Positions 1 through 11,420 of a stretch of 64,000 bases of DNA are shown here, in pieces. The position numbers and the translations under genes were made by a program. The stretch lies in assembly GCA_028753945.1 (NCBI GenBank), contig JAPNXP010000014.1:2542001-2606000 (forward strand). The letters run 5' to 3'. Below the pieces are notes generated by a model. The model was not told the origin of the DNA, made no database searches, and worked only from the letters and a program-made list of their open reading frames with translations. The stretch is from Hexactinellida sp. DTS-2022 (lineage: Eukaryota > Porifera > Hexactinellida). The stretch's first letter is position 1, and the number at the start of each line of letters is the position of its first letter.

Positions 1-619
1 AAGTTAGAGCTAAGCTCGAGCAAAAATTTCATTGAACTGATATTTTCGAAAGAATAGTCACATCACACTACTGTAAATGGGTATACGAATTCACAAATCA
101 TCAACCGATTGTGATATAATCCAAAAAGGATATCCAATACTTAAGAAATGATTTCTAGATGTGATTAGAACTTTAGAGCTAGTCTCTGCTGTCCATAGAT
201 CAAGAGTTATAAAATTTGCTTCGTCATCAAAATTGGTCACATCAAAAATGACACAGTAATAAAAGATCACCTGGTACAGGCATAGCCTTCATCCTTCTTA
301 TACGCCCTAATTTCATAATTTTTGATATATATTTTGACCTGTAGAGTCCGAATTTTTCTTTTTTGGGACACAATATATGTTAGTGCAGATTTTAATAACC
401 TCTTAAGGTGATGAAATTCGGAGAAATTCTTAGCCCGCGACCCTAAAACGCTTATAACACCAAGGATAACTATCAGAAAGTGCCAAAAATTTCTCAGGAG
501 AAACATATGATCCATCCTCAGATTAAGAATTGAAAAGATTTGTCGCTAAAATAGATATTCCGACATTGGGAAAAACCTCGGGACAAAGTCCCGAGGTGAC
601 TCTATTAAGCGGAGTCGAC
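1..619. other. Unassigned AT-rich sequence
   Basis: No convincing coding region. A short perfect hairpin (cctcggga/tcccgagg arms) lies near 577-597. From there to 619 the sequence resembles the internal and right-end part of the pogo-like MITE family with the CGGAGTCGACTG end (compare 30255-30438), which resumes after the hAT MITE at 620-855 and ends near 865. Confidence 0.5.
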
Positions 620-855
620 CAGGCTTTCATCTAGCCATAAGAGATCCGCGCACCCTAGGTGATGTTAATTTATCAATCTCGCACCCAAATTTGCCAAAAA
701 TAGAAGATTTACCAAAAAAATACCAAAATTAATATTAGAAATACTCCGGGTGCGCAGTGCGCACCCAAATTAATTCTAATCTCACGCACCCTTCCAGGAT
801 TTTCCATAAAATCACGCACCCCTGGGTGCGCTGCGCGCACCCAGATGAAGGCCTC
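620..855 (-). mobile_element. hAT-type MITE with perfect 8-bp target duplication, nested in a pogo-like MITE
   Basis: The ends read CAGGCTTTCATCTAG... and ...CCAGATGAAGGCCTC, a 15-bp imperfect inverted repeat. GAGTCGAC flanks both sides (612-619 and 856-863), the 8-bp duplication size of hAT transposons. The body is unusually GC-rich for the region and holds repeated GGGTGCGC/GCGCACCC blocks. A second copy of the same family, inverted, lies at 63460-63694. Joining the flanks rebuilds the CGGAGTCGACTGTA end of a pogo-like MITE, so the hAT MITE inserted into an older element. Non-autonomous; no coding capacity. Confidence 0.9.
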
Positions 856-865
856 GAGTCGACTG

Positions 866-1532
866 TAGTGGTAATGATTGGGACATGGTATTTTTGCCCA
901 GATTATCACACTATATTCAATATATCTCTTTATCCATTAAATAACTATCCAGTGTATCACAGCATCTAACATATGACTGAATAAATTGTCGATACTAATA
1001 TTATGATAATCAAATTCCTTATCGAATCAACTGGAAACGTTATTTATACTGTAAAATATGAAATTTTGGGAGCCAGGGAAGGTCAAAAATACAATTTTCT
1101 TGTATAGTCTGTGCACAAATTATCACTAAATCCAATATTAATATCACTATAACCAATAAAATTCGTATGGGATTTGCTCTGGGGGACACATAAAGTGGCT
1201 AGATTATCATTATATCTATTATGTAATGTAATTCTTTCATCTTTCTCGTTCATAATGAATAAAGTATAACTTCTAACTATGTAGAATAGAAAAAGAAGCC
1301 AAAAATGTGGAATTCTATAATATTTTATAAGATTTGCATTTTAAGATCCATGGTTAATAGTTAATTGGGGGCTCTGGGCCTCATAGTAATTAACACTGTT
1401 ATCTGATGCATTTAATGATCGATAATTTATTTTCGTTGTAGATTTATTATCTGAGGACACATTAATATTATATGCAAAGTCGCGTGCGTGTAAACTGGTG
1501 TAGATCAGTGTAAACTTAACCGAAATTTTTTA
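866..1532. other. Unassigned AT-rich sequence
   Basis: No coding region or recognised repeat end seen. A short motif with repeated gtgtaaact (about 1487-1515) resembles similar tgtgtaa/ttacac blocks near 6092-6182 and 14625-14815. Confidence 0.4.
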
Positions 1533-1628
1533 AGCCAAACTGTCATTCCGTCCTATAATCCTGTGAAATTTTGACCCCATTAAGCGGAGTAATCTATTAA
1601 CCGGTGGCTCTATTTTCGGAGTCGACTG
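1533..1628 (-). mobile_element. Pogo-like MITE, single end (family of 30255-30438)
   Basis: This segment, from gccaaactgt to gtcgactg, is the reverse complement of the left end seen at 34574-34675 and 30255 onward (CAGTCAACTCCGCTTAATAG, then GGTTAAT, CAGGAT and GGACAGAA blocks). Only one end is present, so it is a truncated copy. Confidence 0.6.
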
Positions 1629-1711
1629 AATATCCATTATATACTGTTATGTTTTATGTGATGAAGAACTAGAATTATATGCAAAACATTTGCTCTATGA
1701 AAATTAAACTA

Positions 1712-1885
1712 CAGTCGACTCTAGTTATAACGAAGTGCTTGGGACCTGTAAATTCCTTCGTTATATCCGTATATTCGTTATAAGCGGATAATAATTAATG
1801 CATTTAGAGCTCTGGGGGGAAATTTCCATTACGTTATAAGCGAGTATTTCGTTATAAACGACTTCGTAGTAACGGGAATACACTG
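1712..1885. mobile_element. Pogo/Tigger-like MITE, TA target site
   Basis: A 174-bp element has inverted ends CAGTCGACTCTAGTTATAAC... and a right end finishing ACACTG, flanked by TA on both sides (1710-1711 and 1886-1887). Internal TTCGTTATA motifs recur several times. CAGT tips with TA duplication are typical of pogo/Tigger-type Tc1/mariner elements. Confidence 0.75.
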
Positions 1886-2239
1886 TACTTCAATTGATTT
1901 CATATTTAGGAATATGTAGTAGCACTGGCGGTATAGCATTAGTAGAGTTTGAACAGTCCTTGTAACATTAACTATTATAACTCCCTCCTCCCTTTTTGCA
2001 TGAATACGTAGGTTTTGCAATATTTTAGCCAACAAGCTGACCCTTGACTCGATTCCAAGTGAAGTTTTTCGCAAGCTTCTGTTTGAGTCATAGGCACCGA
2101 TGTTGGGGTTCTGGGGGTCCGAACCCCCCCATGTCGGAAGGCTGGGGTACTGGGTACTGTGGAACACAAACAAACAAACAAAAAACCTCAAACAAAAAAC
2201 CTCAAACAAAATCAGATATACAACAATCGAATTTTATAA

Positions 2240-3790
2240 TTTAGATGACCATTATTAGTTCTAGTGTACTTTGTATAGAAAACAAATTTACAGTGAGTTA
2301 ACAATAGTTATGCGAAACCATTGAAAATTTCTTGCATAACACTGAGTTTCAAGAAACCTAATTGAAACCAGTCCTCTGGCCTATAAAAACACATGCAAGG
2401 GATATAAGTGACAACTACCGATAAAACGAATATGTTTCTACCTTCCCTACTATTCCTATTGACGAGATTCATTGGTGTTAAGTATTTGAAATATCCTTGA
2501 TTATGAATTTTTAATATTTATTTAAAATAGTTTGGGCTATTTGAAAAGTAAGATTGTATATAAGATTATATATACAACCAACGGGTAAATGTACCTATCA
2601 TGGCGGGCTCTGGGAAGTCAGGATCCCCCAGGTCGTTAATGTGTTAGCATCCTGTGTCATAAGGTTGTAAATTTAATGTATTTATTTATTTAATCCATTA
2701 TTAGCTTCATCATTTGCCTCCGAATTCTCATTTCGCTATTATGACGACGTGCATTCGGGAGCTGACGCAGCCTACAGTAAACTCGATCTTGGAACGAATT
2801 GACCTTTCTGATCGACTTTTGATTTTGGAACCCGTCGAAGAATTGGCCCTAAAAGTTGTTCACGCCAGGAAACACCTCATTCCTACAAAGATCGGCGGCT
2901 ATGGTTTGAGTAATGACTGAGGGTGTATCTTCTATTATAATAATTTGCGAATGACAAATTTCAAATTTATTTCTCGAATATTTGCTTAAGAGTGTCCCTT
3001 GATTAGTACCAACAATAAGAAATAATTTTCCCTATAATTAATAAAGCCCGTTATATTTCTTGGATCAATGGAATTCATCTGGTCAGTACGTGAAATTGGT
3101 ACTTAACCCGAATTCCCAACTTCTGCTATTTTAATTTTTTGTTGCAAGCTTTAGCATTATTTCATGAAGAATTTCCTGATTCCGCTTGATTCCAAAGCTC
3201 ATTGTGTAGCTCTTTTTTTCTCGTTTTCTATCACGTGTAGAACATCATATTGAAGCCCCAAACCTCCTTTATCCGTTGAATCCTCGAAACCACAGATAAT
3301 ATGTATACACGGCTCACCCTGGACTATAAGCGTGCAAGAAAAAGAAAAATAGTTAAAAGCAAGAGAGGGCTCCTCTCCAAATAATTCTTGTTGAGATGTT
3401 CTCTTAATTGTTGTATGGTAGCTTTTGTTATTATTTAATTTACCCACCTCAAATATTTTCCTAAATTGATCATTGTATTCTAACTTAATTACATTTGATG
3501 CATCCTTCACATCTCGATTCACTGAGAATCAAGAGTGTCATCAATTTATTGCAGTGATGAAACTGTCCTCTGAGTTTCGCCGCCAAAAATATCGTATAGC
3601 AGAAATACGGAGAACTCATGGACCTCCTATAAAATAACATTGGCCCTTTGGAATACAGTTCCTGCAAAACTGCATTTTGGAACTGATTTTGCACTCAATA
3701 AATGTTTTCAATGTTTCACGGAGTTCCTTGGTAAAGAACTCTCCACCGAGATTCTAGAAATTTTTTGCAGTATTATTTTGCGTGTTTTAG
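2240..3790. other. Mostly unassigned sequence; one orphan ORF
   Basis: A + strand open frame at 2714-2920 (68 codons, ending TGA) has protein-like composition, including SILERIDLSDRLLILEPVEE and a terminal TKIGGYGLSND. I do not recognise the family; a LINE reverse-transcriptase tail (GGxGL-type ending) is one weak possibility. The rest of the interval, including - strand frames at 3199-3694, shows no supportable gene. Confidence 0.3.
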
Positions 3791-3794
3791 GATT

Positions 3795-4353
3795 GCAACG
3801 AATATTAGAATTATAACGAACGAACTTTTTTCTAGACAAACGAATATTCAATTTTCTTTTCTTTTAATGCTAACAATCGAAATATAGGGTCAATATACAG
3901 TGAAATTTAATAATACTATAGTCGGAATCGGGTTTTTTTGCCTCTCCGGGTTATTTTTCCTCCTTGCTTCTCCTTGTTTCTTCATAACCTCATAGCACTG
4001 TATAATGTTAATACGGTTTTTTTCCGTATCGGGTTTTTGCCTCTTTTTCCAAGCATTTAGGGGGGCAAAAAACCCGATTTCGACTGTAGTTATAATGTGT
4101 GTTAGACACAAGTTAGTTATTACTCAGCTAGTTTAATTTATTAGTAGTTACAAAGACACAAGCTAGCTAGTTTAGGGAGGAATTTATATTTAGAATCTCT
4201 CGAATATAACAAAAGTCATGTTGTTGTCCAAAAGTATTCAACGAATACCAGTTTCAATCAAATATTATTTTCGAAACTAATATTCGTGGGAAACGAACGA
4301 TCTTCCATTCAATCTTTTCGAACGAATATTCGGTATATTCGTTTCAGCCCTAG
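3795..4353. mobile_element. Probable hAT-type MITE (AACGAATAT family) with a nested pogo-like MITE
   Basis: The left edge (TAGGATTGCAACGAATATTAG) and right edge (CGGTATATTCGTTTCAGCCCTA) are imperfect inverted repeats of each other, with many internal CGAATATTCG motifs. A better preserved relative lies at 31466-31806. The MITE at 3919-4086 sits inside it. No clear target duplication, so limits are approximate. Confidence 0.5.
3919..4086. mobile_element. Pogo-like MITE, 168 bp, TA target site
   Basis: The ends (TAGTCGGAATCGGGTTTTTT / inverted AAAAAACCCGATTTCGACTG) form a roughly 25-bp inverted repeat with one or two mismatches, flanked by TA (3917-3918 and 4087-4088). It contains no gene. Confidence 0.8.
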
Positions 4354-5382
4354 TTATTTCCTACCCACCTTGCGCTTGCTATGTCTCTCTCCTACATGTG
4401 ACACACACATAGTGTGGGACATATAAACAACAGGCCTACTCACCCGCTGGAATCCCCCGCTTTTGCAAACCACTACTGTATCCCACAAGAACACTTCAGC
4501 TATGTGGGAGAAATGGCGGACAGTGCTATGCTTAGCGTTCATGTTGCAATCGAGCCCGATCAAGAGGCTGCTGACCAGAGCTATAGGCTGTTGGGATTTG
4601 AGGAATACAGCATTATTGTCTCGAGCTGTCGTTTATCAATAATAGGCACGTTAAACTAAGTAGTGTAGAGACACTGCCTGTAAATATCAAGCTCTCACTA
4701 AACAGTAGCTCAATAATTGGGAATCCGAGGGAATCGTTTTAGCGGACCGCTATGTTCAGGTGGCCATTAGCAGGCTCTACCCGAGCTAACCCATTGATAC
4801 TGTATTGTTAAGGGTTGGACTATTTAACTTAACTTATATTACTAGAATATGAATATATACATATTTACTCAACATTTAGGTACTACGTACTTACTTTCCG
4901 ATAATTTCCCGAATCCCTCTATAAATTACCCGATTAATTAATAATTTGAGCCTTTTAGAGCAAATAACCGATGCATTTTGTAGTTTATTTTTATTGGCAT
5001 GATTCTGTTCTTGACCAATTAAGTTGTTGAGCCATCGACTATTTAATTATTAAGTATTTATTGGAGTTCATTCTCTTTATAATATTGTTTAAATATAACA
5101 TATTACTTAAATTTATCCTACACTGGCGATCCAATACTAATTTCCTAATTTACAATATTAGTTATGTCTCCATTCCTAATACATAGGTGCCTTAGAGGTC
5201 CTCAGCTAAAGGAGTTTGGGAACCTAAGGTATCGATCCATGGCGTACAAGGACGGCAGTACCTGTGAGGGGATCCCTTTAAAAAGGTGTTTCCAGTTAAC
5301 TATAGTGCACCTGGGTGCTATTTAATTGTTTGTACTGACTTCAGCTTTATACATTCCCATCTCTTTTGAGTTTAATTTGCAG
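4354..5382. other. Unassigned sequence upstream of JIP exon a
   Basis: No gene supported. The + strand frame 4414-4659 is open for 81 codons but matches nothing I know. Around 5185-5290 there is a block of higher complexity with a weak tRNA B-box resemblance (ggtatcgatcc), not enough to call a SINE. Confidence 0.35.
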
Positions 5383-5691
5383 TTTGTTACTCTACGCTCT
5401 TCCTATAGTTTATCTCATTTTAATATAGTGACCTCTTTTAGAAATCTTTTCGAAGAAGATTCAGGTCCTTATGATTGTGCTATATCTCTACAGAGAGCTA
5501 CGTTTGTTCCTTTTTTGCGAAAATCGGCTCAAGAGGAAGACAATAGAGTCGACGCTTATGGGTGGACCCTACCACGTTCAACTCTTTGTGACAGTTTTGA
5601 AGATTCTTTCCGATCTTTCTCATCTGAAGGTTCAATTCCTTCACATATCGCCACTCTTTCTTGTTGTCGGCCAGTTAGCCCTCAAGAAGAG
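5383..5691 (+). CDS. MAPK8IP3/SPAG9: JIP3/4 homolog exon a (start of C-terminal region)
   Basis: The open frame ends in CRPVSPQEE directly before a GT donor (5692), codon phase 0. The segment with AQEEDNRVDAYGWTLP aligns with the conserved JIP3/4 stretch in which a charged helix is followed by G-W-S-L-P and then a V-x-CRP motif before KLWC. The next exon starts with GAKLWC, as the family predicts. The 5' limit is less certain: I chose the AG at 5381-5382, which follows a T-rich tract (tttaatttgcag) and keeps the frame open for 103 codons. The first half of the exon (up to about residue 50) shows no clear family similarity, so the true acceptor could lie further in. Upstream JIP exons were not recognised between 1 and 5383. 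Confidence 0.8.
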
Positions 5692-7795
5692 GTAATTTAT
5701 TTAAATATCTGTTTGAATAATCACTCGTTCATATTTTTGATGAATTTAACGGTTTGCTCCGTTTCCATTGGATTCTAAAATCTTTATTACTATATTAATT
5801 AATGAACCCTATTACTGTCACTGTCTGAGTTATAGTATGTGCAGCCGATTTAGTCGCACCAGGGCCCCGACACTTGGAGGGCCCAACAGGAATGTTTTAA
5901 TAAATCTTTTAATCAGTATAAATTTATACTTTTTATTGCCAGCCATATTGTTTATATTTTATCCCTTATTGAGAACTTTTGGAATAATAATATATTTATT
6001 TTTAAATTATGTTTTTAATTTTTTTATGTTACAATTTGAAATCTAGACTTCAAGTGTAAATTCGAATCAATTAATGATCTATTGATTCGCACTTAAACCG
6101 GTGTAATCGCGAATACACCAACAACTTGGCTTAATCGCGATTACACTGGTATATTCGCGAATACACCAAATTCGCTCTTACACTGCAACATAGACACTTT
6201 AATTTTCTTAAAGCGGTTAGATTTAAGATCACAATCGCTCAAAGTCAAAGTAAAGGACAAAATTCTGTGAAGTAATTTGACACCCATATTTCTGCCAGAT
6301 TTTCATTCCTTCAAGGATGTTCAAATCTCGGCTTTTTTGTTTTTCATTTCCTGGATTGTGTGTCTCGCAAACACTGTATTTACTTCAATCTTTACCGAAT
6401 CTTTCAACTAGTTTGTGAATGCAAATTTAATTTATATGTGTACTATGTATTAGCTTTCGACTGATATTATACTATGTTATGTTGAGTTTTGATTTGTGTG
6501 GTATGTATATGTAACAGAGTAGATTATATGTTGCTATATGAAATATATATCATAAATTAATAACTGAATTAAATGAGGCCTCGTGGGGGTTGGTGTTAGT
6601 TTGCTGCAGTTATTTTTATGTACATTATGTTTCTCCAAGTTGTATTAAAGTTGTGATAAAGATTCATTTTTATTTGAAATGTTTGTTACAATGTGCATCC
6701 CGGTGTAGCGGCCCAGATTAACCCTCCACCAGGATATATCCGGATATAATCTGGGCTTGCACAGAATATACCCCTCTCTTATTGGGCATGCCTAATTTCC
6801 GCTACGGTAAGGGCCAGCCCCGGATAATCCAGATACCCAATTTTGGACGGTCCAGCAGCTGAGGCGGCGCCAGGATTTTCAGGTAGGGGAGCTCTGGGGG
6901 GGCCAGGGAGGATTTAAAGGGGGTCCACACTGTACAACATTGTTATTCTAGGGTGGGCCAGCCTAAAATGGGGGGGTGCATGGCGCCGCCACTGGCCAGT
7001 AGTAGTAGGTTACAAAATATGTAATATTTCGTATGACGATTGAACAAAAACCCACCACAAGTTTCTATTATGTGTCCCGTCCTGAAAATGGGTTATCCCG
7101 TCCCGAAAATGGGTATCTGGATTTCGGACTTTCCTTGAAGTTAGACATGCCCCTCATATTAGCAAACCTCATGTGCTTATTAGTAATGCCACTAGTCATA
7201 CGCCGCTTTCAGCAATTGTGAAAATTTATCCTTGTACTCATTTCAACCAAAACATAAGGCTTGTTTCGAAACGGATTATTACGTATTTCCATGGATGATC
7301 AGTCTTGCAATTAAATTTTCATTTTTTTTACCTCAACAGGCAAAAAATATCCTGAAGCATAGCCTACTCTATATATGGCCTGACAGTAGATGTACCAGGG
7401 ATGCACAAGAAGATGGGAAATTTTAATTTGTTAATGTTTTCTATATTGAACTACTAAGTTCTTTATGGGTCTCTAGGTCGTAAACATAACTCAGCAGTGC
7501 TAGCCCGTGATTAGTATTAGCTGTAATGAGAACGGTGATCGGATTTTCATAATTTAATAGTAATAATAAACACAAACAGTACAATTTATAATATTAATAT
7601 ACAGTAAATAATACACAATTATTTGCTTTCTTTCCTTTCGCCTCTTTCTCCTTTCTCTCTCTGGCTCTAGCAGTGACACACGACACACTTAACTACATAA
7701 TAGAAATAGAAATAAGAATAACAGAGTAATACAAATCATTGGTAAATACAAATAAGTAGACACATAATTAAGAGAATTTCTTAAATTTACGCTTT
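5692..7795. other. Intron sequence with short palindromic blocks
   Basis: First visible intron of the JIP gene. Between 6092 and 6182 the motif gcgaatacacc/ggtgtaatcgcgat occurs several times in both orientations. Near 6711-6750 there is an ATAATCTGGGC block like those at 14400-14620. The MITE at 6856-6994 is listed separately. Nothing else supportable. Confidence 0.5.
6856..6994. mobile_element. hAT-type MITE with GGCGGCGCC ends
   Basis: The left end CAGCTGAGGCGGCGCCAGG and the inverted right end CAGTGGCGGCGCCATG are closely related; the 139-bp body is G-rich on the + strand. CAGTGGCGGCGCCA-type tips are common in hAT elements. I could not find an exact 8-bp target duplication. Confidence 0.6.
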
Positions 7796-9773
7796 CTATA
7801 CTTTTTGAAAGAACCAGCGAGTTATAATTCTTAACTTTGTTTGCAAGAAAGCAATTCGCTGCAGTAAAGACGAGCTTCGATAAGATGTTCCAACTAAACA
7901 CACCACAGCTAATACAAGTAGACTTCCAAATACTTGCATCACGATTATCACTATCTTCCAAATACACCAACGTGAGTCAACTAGTATTTTTCTAGAAGGT
8001 CCACTTACAAGCTTCGCCATCAGCTCTTTATTGTTTTCGATGGCACTAAAGGTCTTCCATATAACAAATATGGATTTTAAAACTGGCTCAGAAGGATATT
8101 TAAGTCCGCCACGGTCCATTAGCTGCAGAAGTTTATACTGAGAGTCCAGGTCTAAATCAAGCAGAAATTCTATATCAACTATTAGCATAAGTAGACAGAC
8201 ATGACACGGTTTTGTTTGTTTCAGGTACTGATGGACAGTATAGCCTGCAATAAAGGCTAATGATTGAAGCAACTATGAACCACAATCAATTGTTGATAGA
8301 TCATTAATCTCATCAAGAAATGGCTCCAAATTGAACTCACCAGTAGTCGAATACGCTATACGGAGAAGAAAATGACTTAACAAATGACTGAATAGATTGA
8401 AAGGAAGTGTCTTGTTGGTCAGTAAATATGTTTCATTATGCTAGAAAGTTTAAGTCGGCGCTCGGTTCAAGGATTTGAAGATAGATGTGATAATTAGAAC
8501 CCGACATCATACGATATAGACCGAAATGGTGTTCCAAGGGATCGGTCTGTAGAAAGGAGGACAACAGATATATAAAGCCACAAGATTGAGTCAAATGATT
8601 GGTAATTTGTGGTAAGGCAATACAAGCATGTCTAAAACTGGTGTGTGTTTGTTTACTCAGTTTGCCAATTTTTTCTAGTAAAGTTTGCCAAGCATCTAAC
8701 CAAAACTACACGAGTCAAAAATAGAAATCGCTCGTCATAAAAAGTCAAAGGTCTAGGTCTAGAGAAATTATCGTTCAAACGTATTCCTTTATATGGTGTG
8801 TTCACGTTGAATAATTTCCAAACAGTAAGAAGGGTATCAACAAACTCAGGAGTATTATTTCTATATTCTGGATAGTTAGCGCAGATATTGTTAATTCGTT
8901 AACGACTTTCAAAACCAGTTTTACATTTTGACGCCTATGCTAGACGGAAAACATGACTCCATAGTCAAATGAAGAGCTAACTTGGATAAACTTGTTCTTT
9001 CTGAATTATATAATTGACATACATCTTCAAAGGATGCACAACTGAACTTAAGGGGATAATCACAATAACTATAGAGTTGTATTTTAAAGCAAGTTCTTGC
9101 AAAACAGATTCATTTCTCGGATGTCACTAATTGCAGCAATGGGAACGGATATACTCTGTCCATTAAATTCGGCTGAGGTGGATAGATAAACATTGATTTC
9201 AAGGTACAAATCTACTGAGAATTTTTTTTCAGCCATTTTAGCGAGAACAAACGTTATGTTACTCTCATTACGGAACTACACAAGTTACCAACCAACTATA
9301 AGGTAAATAAATCAAGAGTACCTTATCTTTCAAGTCCTGTAGAGGGTTACCACAAACTTCTCTTTCTCTTGACTCTCGGATCTCAAGCTGAGTTGTAGTG
9401 TTTGGTTCATCAATTCTTCCTCTTTTGCATCGTATGAGAAGCGATTCCGTTTGTAAGGTTTGGATGAGTAATATGCTGGGCAGCGAGTTAGTAAACTTGG
9501 TACAGCGCCTTCCTTCAGCTTTGGATTTTCCCGCGGTACTTCAGTAAAAGTACCATCTCCTCTTGGGACTTGGAAAGTGTAGTCTATGTCTTCTTTCTGA
9601 AAATGGTTGATACATACATAGACCACCTTCAGGTCACCGATATCCTCGCGACGAAGAGCGCATGTCCAGGCATGATTCAGGGTTGGTGGATTTTGAGGCA
9701 TCTTGAACACAGGAACATGGTAATCTGGGTTGTAATTGCTCTTGCAACCGGGAACAGAACACGAGTTAGGCAT
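7796..9773 (-). pseudogene. P-element/THAP9-like transposase, internally deleted and broken
   Basis: Read on the - strand, the gene starts at 9773 with MPNSCSVPGCKSNY, a THAP zinc finger (C-x4-C at residues 5 and 10, then C-x2-H in CINHF around residues 54-57, and an AVPSLL motif near residue 90). Beyond 9330, broken frames near 8960-9050 match the P-transposase helical segment that follows the catalytic domain. Around 8440-8560 there is the TDPLEHHFGLYRMMSG motif, diagnostic of the P/THAP9 C-terminal domain. From 8272 to about 7970 follow SLAFIAGY.., a C-x2-C pair and LLQLMDRGGLKYPS. The RNase H-like catalytic half between the THAP domain and the helical segment appears deleted, and several frameshifts and stops remain. 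P-family transposases cut and paste their own DNA. It is a relic inside the JIP intron. Confidence 0.85.
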
Positions 9774-9779
9774 GAATAG

Positions 9780-10154
9780 AAGCTAATATGAATAAAATAC
9801 CAGAGCGAAATTAAAAGGATGAGATTGTACGTAAATAGAAGAGTTTGGAATAAAATCTGATCAATATTTGTATATATTTCAAGAATATTTCTAATTAATG
9901 TGGTTGATTATTATTATTATTTTTGAAAATAAATATTGTGGTTGGATAAATATTATCATCTTCTCCTTCATCCTTGGTCCATATTTTATAGGTTACTGTC
10001 AGGCCATATATAGAGTAGGCTATGCCTGAAGCAATCTACTGTCTTAGTGCGCATGTACGAGTTGATGCTAAATCAAAGTTCCGTAAGAGAGTTAAAGCCG
10101 TATGAGTTAAAAAGGAATATTGATGCATGTTAATAGGGAAGTATTACAACCTAG
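9780..10154. other. Unassigned intron sequence
   Basis: AT-rich, probably the 5' flank of the broken P-type gene to its left. A segment near 9995-10025 (ggccatatatagagtaggctatgc) resembles 7360-7385 in inverted orientation, suggesting remnants of the terminal inverted repeats of that P element. Confidence 0.4.
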
Positions 10155-11420
10155 CAAATTATCTTCTGTACTCAGAGCATGTCACGATCATCCAACTTCA
10201 GGAGGTCATTTTGAACGTGATAAGACTGACTTATAACAAAATTGCTTCAAGATATTACTGGGAAGGTATTTTGTACTAACGTAATATAAACTTACGTAAA
10301 TATGAGAAATAATAATAATAAAATTTGGACTAGGATTTCGTTTGATAAATATTATATTTAGAAATGAAGAATTATATTGGTACATATTGCAAACAATGTC
10401 CGAAGTGCTTCGTGATAAATCCAAAACTTTAAGTAGAATCTTCACCCCTTTGTTCCATTAATTTTCCAACTAAAAAGTGTGGAGTTTGGTTGAAATTGAC
10501 ATCATCGGACCATTACATGAATCATCCACGGAAACAAGTATATTGTCGCAGTATCAGATCATTTTTCTAAATGGTGGGAAGCTTCAGCCATACCCAACAA
10601 GAGCGGAAATCTATTTTTCATTCTCTACTTTGTTGTTTGTAGACTTGGGTGTATGGAAATTTGATGAGTGATCAAGGACCAGAATTTGTAAATACAGTCA
10701 TTGATTTTCTCCTTGAAAGCCTATAAACAGAACATCTCATTTCTTCAGCTTACCACCCTCGAATCAATTGTCAGCGTGAAAGTGATAACAGAACGCTGAG
10801 AGCAGCATTATCTAATTTAGTAAATGACAAATGCGATAACTGGGATATCGATATCCCAATGGTTCTCTTTGCCTACCATACGAGCAAACATGCTTCAACT
10901 AACTGTGTTCCTGTCCAAGTGATTTATGGTCGTATTGCTAAACTTACAATATAAGTTTCTGAGAGAAGTATTTATGTGAAATATGATGAGCATGTAAATC
11001 CCGAATTTTAAATACAGTCAACATCCGGTAACTCGAACCCTCAGGGGAATAAAAAATCTGTTCGAGATAACGAATGTTCGAGTTAACGGGCATTCGAGTT
11101 ACCGGATGTTGACTAAGGGGAAATGAAAATTCGTTCGAGATAACGAATGTTCGAGTTAACGGGCATTCGAGTTACCGGATGTTGACTGTATTTATTAAAA
11201 CATAAACATCCAAGTAAATAACATCATAGTAATTGCACAAAATCGACTAAAACAAGATTATGATAAGCGTCATTTCAACAACTTGATACTTTATTGGGTA
11301 ATACCGTTTACATTAAAACAGCAGACGTATCCATCGAATGGGTTCGAAATTGGAATCATGTTGGGTTGGGCCATACAAAGTGATAGGAATACTGCCTAAA
11401 GGTCGAGTAAAACGAGGAAT
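10155..11420 (+). pseudogene. Ty3-type retrotransposon integrase remnant
   Basis: In broken + strand frames the integrase domains appear in order. First is the HHCC zinc module (LRACHDHPTSGGHFERDKT near 10170-10230, then a C-x2-C pair near 10390-10402). The catalytic core follows, with IDIIGPL (near 10495), a SDQGPEFVN motif (near 10670-10695), and a degenerate YHP.(I/T)N.QRE.DNRTL segment (near 10750-10800) carrying the third acidic residue. LFAYHTSKHASTN follows near 10865-10900. The C-terminal region continues after a MITE (11015-11188) and reaches about 11400. Integrase inserts retroelement DNA into chromosomes. At least three frameshifts or stops make it dead, and no LTR or reverse transcriptase was recognised nearby. 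The D,D,E spacing and HHCC module fit the Ty3/gypsy group; a GIN-type DNA transposon is an alternative. Confidence 0.8.
11015..11188. mobile_element. Pogo-like MITE with duplicated right end, inside the integrase remnant
   Basis: The perfect inverted ends begin CAGTCAACATCCGGTAACTC and are flanked by TA (11013-11014, 11189-11190). The right-hand about 57 bp, ending GGATGTTGACT, is present twice in tandem, separated by a short A/G-rich spacer. The element splits the C-terminal part of the Ty3-type integrase. Confidence 0.9.

Noticed and set aside
709..969. Frames rich in His/Pro/Arg at 709-969
   Set aside because: They lie in the GC-rich hAT MITE at 620-855.
5185..5290. Possible tRNA-derived SINE
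   Set aside because: Only a loose B-box resemblance; no cloverleaf, A-box or tail could be fitted.
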